DNA of 64,000 bases from contig JAJFFD010000092.1 of NCBI GenBank assembly GCA_021776805.1, forward strand, positions 1 to 64,000, written 5' to 3'. The notes under the pieces were generated by a model. The model had not been told where the DNA came from. It saw only the letters and a list, made by a program, of their open reading frames with translations, and did no database searches. This DNA is from Planctomycetota bacterium. Its GTDB lineage: Bacteria; Planctomycetota; UBA1135; UBA2386. Made by a program: the position numbers and the translations under genes. Positions 60,510-64,000 of the stretch are shown piece after piece (the stretch's first letter is position 1; the number at the start of each line of letters is the position of its first letter).

Positions 60510-62111
60510 ATGAATGCAATCACTCTGCGTTTCGCTCTCCTTTCATCTACCGTGCTGATGCCCTTGACGGCGCAATCTGCAGAGCAGGTTGGTTCTGGCG
60601 GGTCGCTGCCGGAGGGTTCGCCGGAAGGCATGGCCTTGGTTGATCAAGCCGGGCTGAAGAAGCATGCCTTTGCTTTGGCTTCGGATGAGTTCGAAGGACG
60701 CTACACAGGGACTGCCGGTCAGTTAAAGGCTGCGGCCTACATCGCTGAGCACTTCATGAGCCTCGGCCTGGAAGCTCTCGGAGATGAGCAAGCGGACGGT
60801 GCGCGTAGCTTCTACCAGGAGTACGAAGTCGCACGGAGCTACCTTGACCCCGAGGAGAGTGGGATCGAGATCGGCTCCGAGGAATTTCGATCAGGCTACG
60901 GGATCCTCGTGGGGGCGAAGGAAGCTGGTGCAAGTATCGAGGGAGTCTTTCATTTTGTGGGTACTGGCAGTCCCAAGAATCTCCCGGACGGTGACCTAAG
61001 CGGAATCATTCCTGTCGCGTATCTTCGTGCTGCTCCTCTGACCATCAACAACCCAACGATCAAAATGGGTGCCGGCCTGAGGCAGCTCTTTATCGTTCAG
61101 GGGATCGCAAAGCGTCTCGCATCCAAGGGGGCCAAGGCCGTGCTGGTTTGCATGGGGAATGATGAGAACGGGATCCCTGACATGATCAACATGATGGGGA
61201 TGACTCCAGAAAAGCACAGTCTCAGCTACGGCGGAGGCATGTCGCGTACTCAGGACTGCGAGATTCCTGTCGCCTTCGCGAACGCGGAGCTAAGTGCCAA
61301 AGTCTTGGCTGCCCTGCAGGTCACCATGGATGAGGAGGGGAAGCCGGTGCAGGCTGAGCAGGAGAACTCCGTGATGGGCTCCCTCAAGCTCGTCGTAAAG
61401 GAGGATCCATCATTCCGAGTGCCGAACGTGGTTGCATTTCTAAAGGGGGAAGACCCGGACTTGGCCGCGGAAGCGGTTGTCTACTCTGCGCATATGGACC
61501 ACATGGGCATGCGTATGGATGGTGACGCATTCAATGGTGCAGATGACAATGCTTCCGGGTCTGCTGGGCTATTGGAAATCGCCGAGGCATTTGCCAAGGG
61601 CCCGCGCCCAAAGCGGTCGGTTATCTTCCTCTCGGTCTCTGGAGAAGAGCTGGGCCTTTGGGGTTCCGAGTACTTCTCCGAGAATCCAAGTTGGGCGCTA
61701 AAGCAAATGGTTGCCAACATCAACATCGACATGATCGGCAGAGTTGCGGACATCTCAGGCGAATCAGAGGTATCGGTGACCCCGAGCTATCGTCACAAGA
61801 TGTACTCGAGCATCGGCAGGCGATCTGCAGAGCTGGCGGATCAGCTTGGATTGGGACTCACAGTCGGTGACAAGTTCTATGCGCGCAGCGATCACTACAA
61901 CTTTGCCAAGAAGAACATCCCCGTGGTCTTCTTTTGCGATGGGGAGCACGAGGACTATCACCAGGTCACCGACCACGCCGACAAGCTCAACTACCGGAAG
62001 ATGGAGTTGATTGCGCGACTCGCATATTGGACTGGCTGGGATGTGGCCAACGCTACTGAGCACCCGCAGGTCATTGGGAAGCACCGTGGGTGGCTCGGCG
62101 CGAAGAGGTAA
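60510..62111 (+). CDS. Secreted M28-family zinc peptidase with PA-like insert
   Basis: A protein of 533 residues from the ATG at 60510 (GAGGAA upstream) with a signal peptide about 1-24. A protease-associated-like insert spans residues 85-250. The catalytic M28 core has YSAHMDHMGM, GADDNASGSAGLLEIAEAF (bridging Asp), FLSVSGEELGLWGSEYF (catalytic Glu), NIDMIGRV and HYHQ-type ending EDYHQVTDHADK. Family members are aminopeptidases or related amidohydrolases. It acts in the periplasm or outside the cell. Confidence 0.93.
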   Translation: MNAITLRFALLSSTVLMPLTAQSAEQVGSGGSLPEGSPEGMALVDQAGLKKHAFALASDEFEGRYTGTAGQLKAAAYIAEHFMSLGLEALGDEQADGARSFYQEYEVARSYLDPEESGIEIGSEEFRSGYGILVGAKEAGASIEGVFHFVGTGSPKNLPDGDLSGIIPVAYLRAAPLTINNPTIKMGAGLRQLFIVQGIAKRLASKGAKAVLVCMGNDENGIPDMINMMGMTPEKHSLSYGGGMSRTQDCEIPVAFANAELSAKVLAALQVTMDEEGKPVQAEQENSVMGSLKLVVKEDPSFRVPNVVAFLKGEDPDLAAEAVVYSAHMDHMGMRMDGDAFNGADDNASGSAGLLEIAEAFAKGPRPKRSVIFLSVSGEELGLWGSEYFSENPSWALKQMVANINIDMIGRVADISGESEVSVTPSYRHKMYSSIGRRSAELADQLGLGLTVGDKFYARSDHYNFAKKNIPVVFFCDGEHEDYHQVTDHADKLNYRKMELIARLAYWTGWDVANATEHPQVIGKHRGWLGAKR

Positions 62112-62135
62112 GAAAGAAATCCAAAGTGCTTCATT

Positions 62136-62161
62136 CTTATATCAGAATGTGATGATATAAG
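62136..62161. promoter_or_regulatory. Palindromic operator candidate before the ArsR-methyltransferase gene
   Basis: CTTATATCA (62136-62144) and TGATATAAG (62153-62161) are perfect 9-bp complements with an 8-nt spacer, ending 6 nt before the GTG start. This A/T-rich island stands out from the GC-rich surroundings. Size and symmetry suit an ArsR-type dimer, so autoregulation is likely. A partial half-site (CCATATCG, 63153-63160) occurs before ahcY. Confidence 0.7.
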
Positions 62162-62167
62162 GATCTA

Positions 62168-63130
62168 GTGACTTCTCTCGCCGATCTCCAGACCACACTG
62201 AAGCTCCTTTCCGAGCCGGTGCGGCTCCGCCTTCTCTCCCTCTTGTCGATGGAAGAGCTTGCTGTGCAGGAGCTTACGGCAGTGACTGGTCTGGCTCAAA
62301 GCCGTGTGAGCAATCATCTTTCCCTGCTCAAGCGCGCTGGGCTCGTGTTGGACCGCCGCGAAGGCACCTGGAGTTTCCATCGTCTAGCAGGGCCTGATCA
62401 CGGTGGTGGCCTATCTCGCGAGCTCTTCGAGGCTGTCCTCAAGCCCTACCTAGCCGGAGAGGAGGGCTTGGCTGATCGCCGGGCCGTGGAGGCCCTGAAA
62501 GAGCAGCGTCGGGAGCGGAGCCGTCGAACCCACGATGCGCTTGCGGGTAGTTGGAGTACCGTCGGTGAGGCCTTCGCCCTTGGATCCCTTCGCAGCGAAG
62601 CATTCAGCTCCCTCGTGCCGGGTCAGCTGGTCATCGCTGATCTTGGTTGTGGGGCTGGCTTTCTGACCTCGTTTTTGCTCGAGCGAGGGGCGCAGGTCAT
62701 CGCCGTAGATCACTCCGAGCAAATGCTGGCAGAGGCTGGGAAGAGTCTGGAGTCAAAGCAGGTGGAGTTCCGCGCTGGAGAGATGGATCAGCTGCCTCTG
62801 GCGGATGGTGAAGTCGACGCGGCTTTCGCCAATCTTGTGTGGCACCACCTGGCAGACATGGACTTGGCTGCTCAGGAGCTATCGAGAATCCTCAAGCCCG
62901 GAGGTCGCGCAGTGATATCCGATCTCCTTCCGCACGAAGAAGACTGGATGCGTGAACGGATGGGTGATCTTCACCTGGGACTCGACCCGAATCGTGTCCG
63001 TAGCGCTCTTGGGCGCGCTGGCTTCGTGGAAGTGAAGCAGCAGGACTTGCTCGACAGCTATGTCGTGCAGGGGAAGACCGACAAGACCGTGCATTTACCA
63101 ATGTTTCTGGTCGCGGGTACGCGACCTTGA
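62168..63130 (+). CDS. ArsR-family regulator fused to SAM-dependent methyltransferase
   Basis: A protein of 320 residues. Residues 1-85 are a winged helix of the ArsR type (LLSEPVRLRLLSLL; VTGLAQSRVSNHLSLLKRAGLVLDRREG). Residues 150-310 are a class I methyltransferase (VIADLGCGAGFLTSFLL, VIAVDHSEQML, FANLVWHHLADM, LKPGGRAVISDLLPH). No metal-binding Cys pair is seen. The gene sits directly before ahcY. Known SahR-type ArsR regulators sense S-adenosylhomocysteine and control the SAM cycle, so the fused domain may serve as the SAM/SAH sensor. Start is GTG with AAGGA upstream. Confidence 0.88.
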   Translation: MTSLADLQTTLKLLSEPVRLRLLSLLSMEELAVQELTAVTGLAQSRVSNHLSLLKRAGLVLDRREGTWSFHRLAGPDHGGGLSRELFEAVLKPYLAGEEGLADRRAVEALKEQRRERSRRTHDALAGSWSTVGEAFALGSLRSEAFSSLVPGQLVIADLGCGAGFLTSFLLERGAQVIAVDHSEQMLAEAGKSLESKQVEFRAGEMDQLPLADGEVDAAFANLVWHHLADMDLAAQELSRILKPGGRAVISDLLPHEEDWMRERMGDLHLGLDPNRVRSALGRAGFVEVKQQDLLDSYVVQGKTDKTVHLPMFLVAGTRP

Positions 63131-63136
63131 GACTGA

Positions 63137-64000
<864 letters not shown>

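Overview
The window looks like chromosomal DNA of a GC-rich, Gram-negative-type heterotroph, most likely a planctomycete (Planctomycetota). The reasons are family-level: three secreted HEAT-repeat proteins that share a HGGQ(Y/F)xGPGD N-terminus, a secreted kelch protein ending in a C-terminal module I associate with planctomycete exported proteins, many secreted or lipoprotein TPR/HEAT proteins, and an ArsR-methyltransferase gene beside ahcY. I saw no insertion sequence, prophage, integrase, CRISPR array or rRNA gene. The taxonomic call is inference; no marker search was possible.

Layout. 1-7.9 kb: the 3' part of a CCA-adding tRNA nucleotidyltransferase gene, an acidic orphan gene, a minus-strand dxr-rseP-ubiA-like operon (isoprenoid precursor synthesis, a four-PDZ site-2 protease, a prenyltransferase), then a plus-strand Nudix-purM-TPR operon. 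8-11.5 kb: a secreted alpha/beta-hydrolase-like protein and a membrane-anchored spermidine-synthase-like protein. 11.5-18 kb: three tandem paralogous secreted HEAT-repeat proteins on the minus strand, with a strong terminator after the first. 18.2-24.7 kb: inositol-monophosphatase family, TPR/HEAT lipoprotein, galE, a second lipoprotein, a YbhN/UPF0104-type membrane protein and a PfkB kinase. 24.8-29 kb: recA and alaS. 29.1-33.8 kb: rpmF-plsX-fabH-fabG-acpP-fabF, the fatty-acid synthesis cluster. 33.9-40.6 kb: a small orphan, ROK kinase, ddl, dapB, then two membrane TPR proteins, the first with a LapB-like architecture. 40.6-41.5 kb: tRNA-Leu(CAA) and a methyltransferase. 41.5-55.4 kb, minus strand: kelch protein, Nfu-type protein, a complete seven-gene histidine operon, M32 carboxypeptidase, YjbQ and a FadE-type acyl-CoA dehydrogenase. 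55.5-64 kb, mostly plus strand: secreted thioredoxin-like/TPR protein, arsenate-reductase-like phosphatase, M20 amidohydrolase, pentapeptide protein (minus), GH113-like protein, M28 peptidase, ArsR-methyltransferase regulator and the 5' part of ahcY.

The main discovery is upstream of hisG. A 20-codon reading frame (50761-50823, minus) has seven histidine codons. It is followed by a perfect 11-bp terminator hairpin with a U run, and by a nine-pair alternative pairing between the codons just after the His run and the terminator. This is the full logic of ribosome-mediated his attenuation. It lies downstream of a TTGACA-N17-GATATT promoter inside the end of the preceding gene, which would start the transcript within about 0-5 nt of the leader AUG.

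The his operon itself encodes all ten pathway steps in seven genes. It uses two unusual fusions that each join consecutive steps: HisA-HisI-HisE (steps 2-4) and HisC-HAD phosphatase (steps 7-8).
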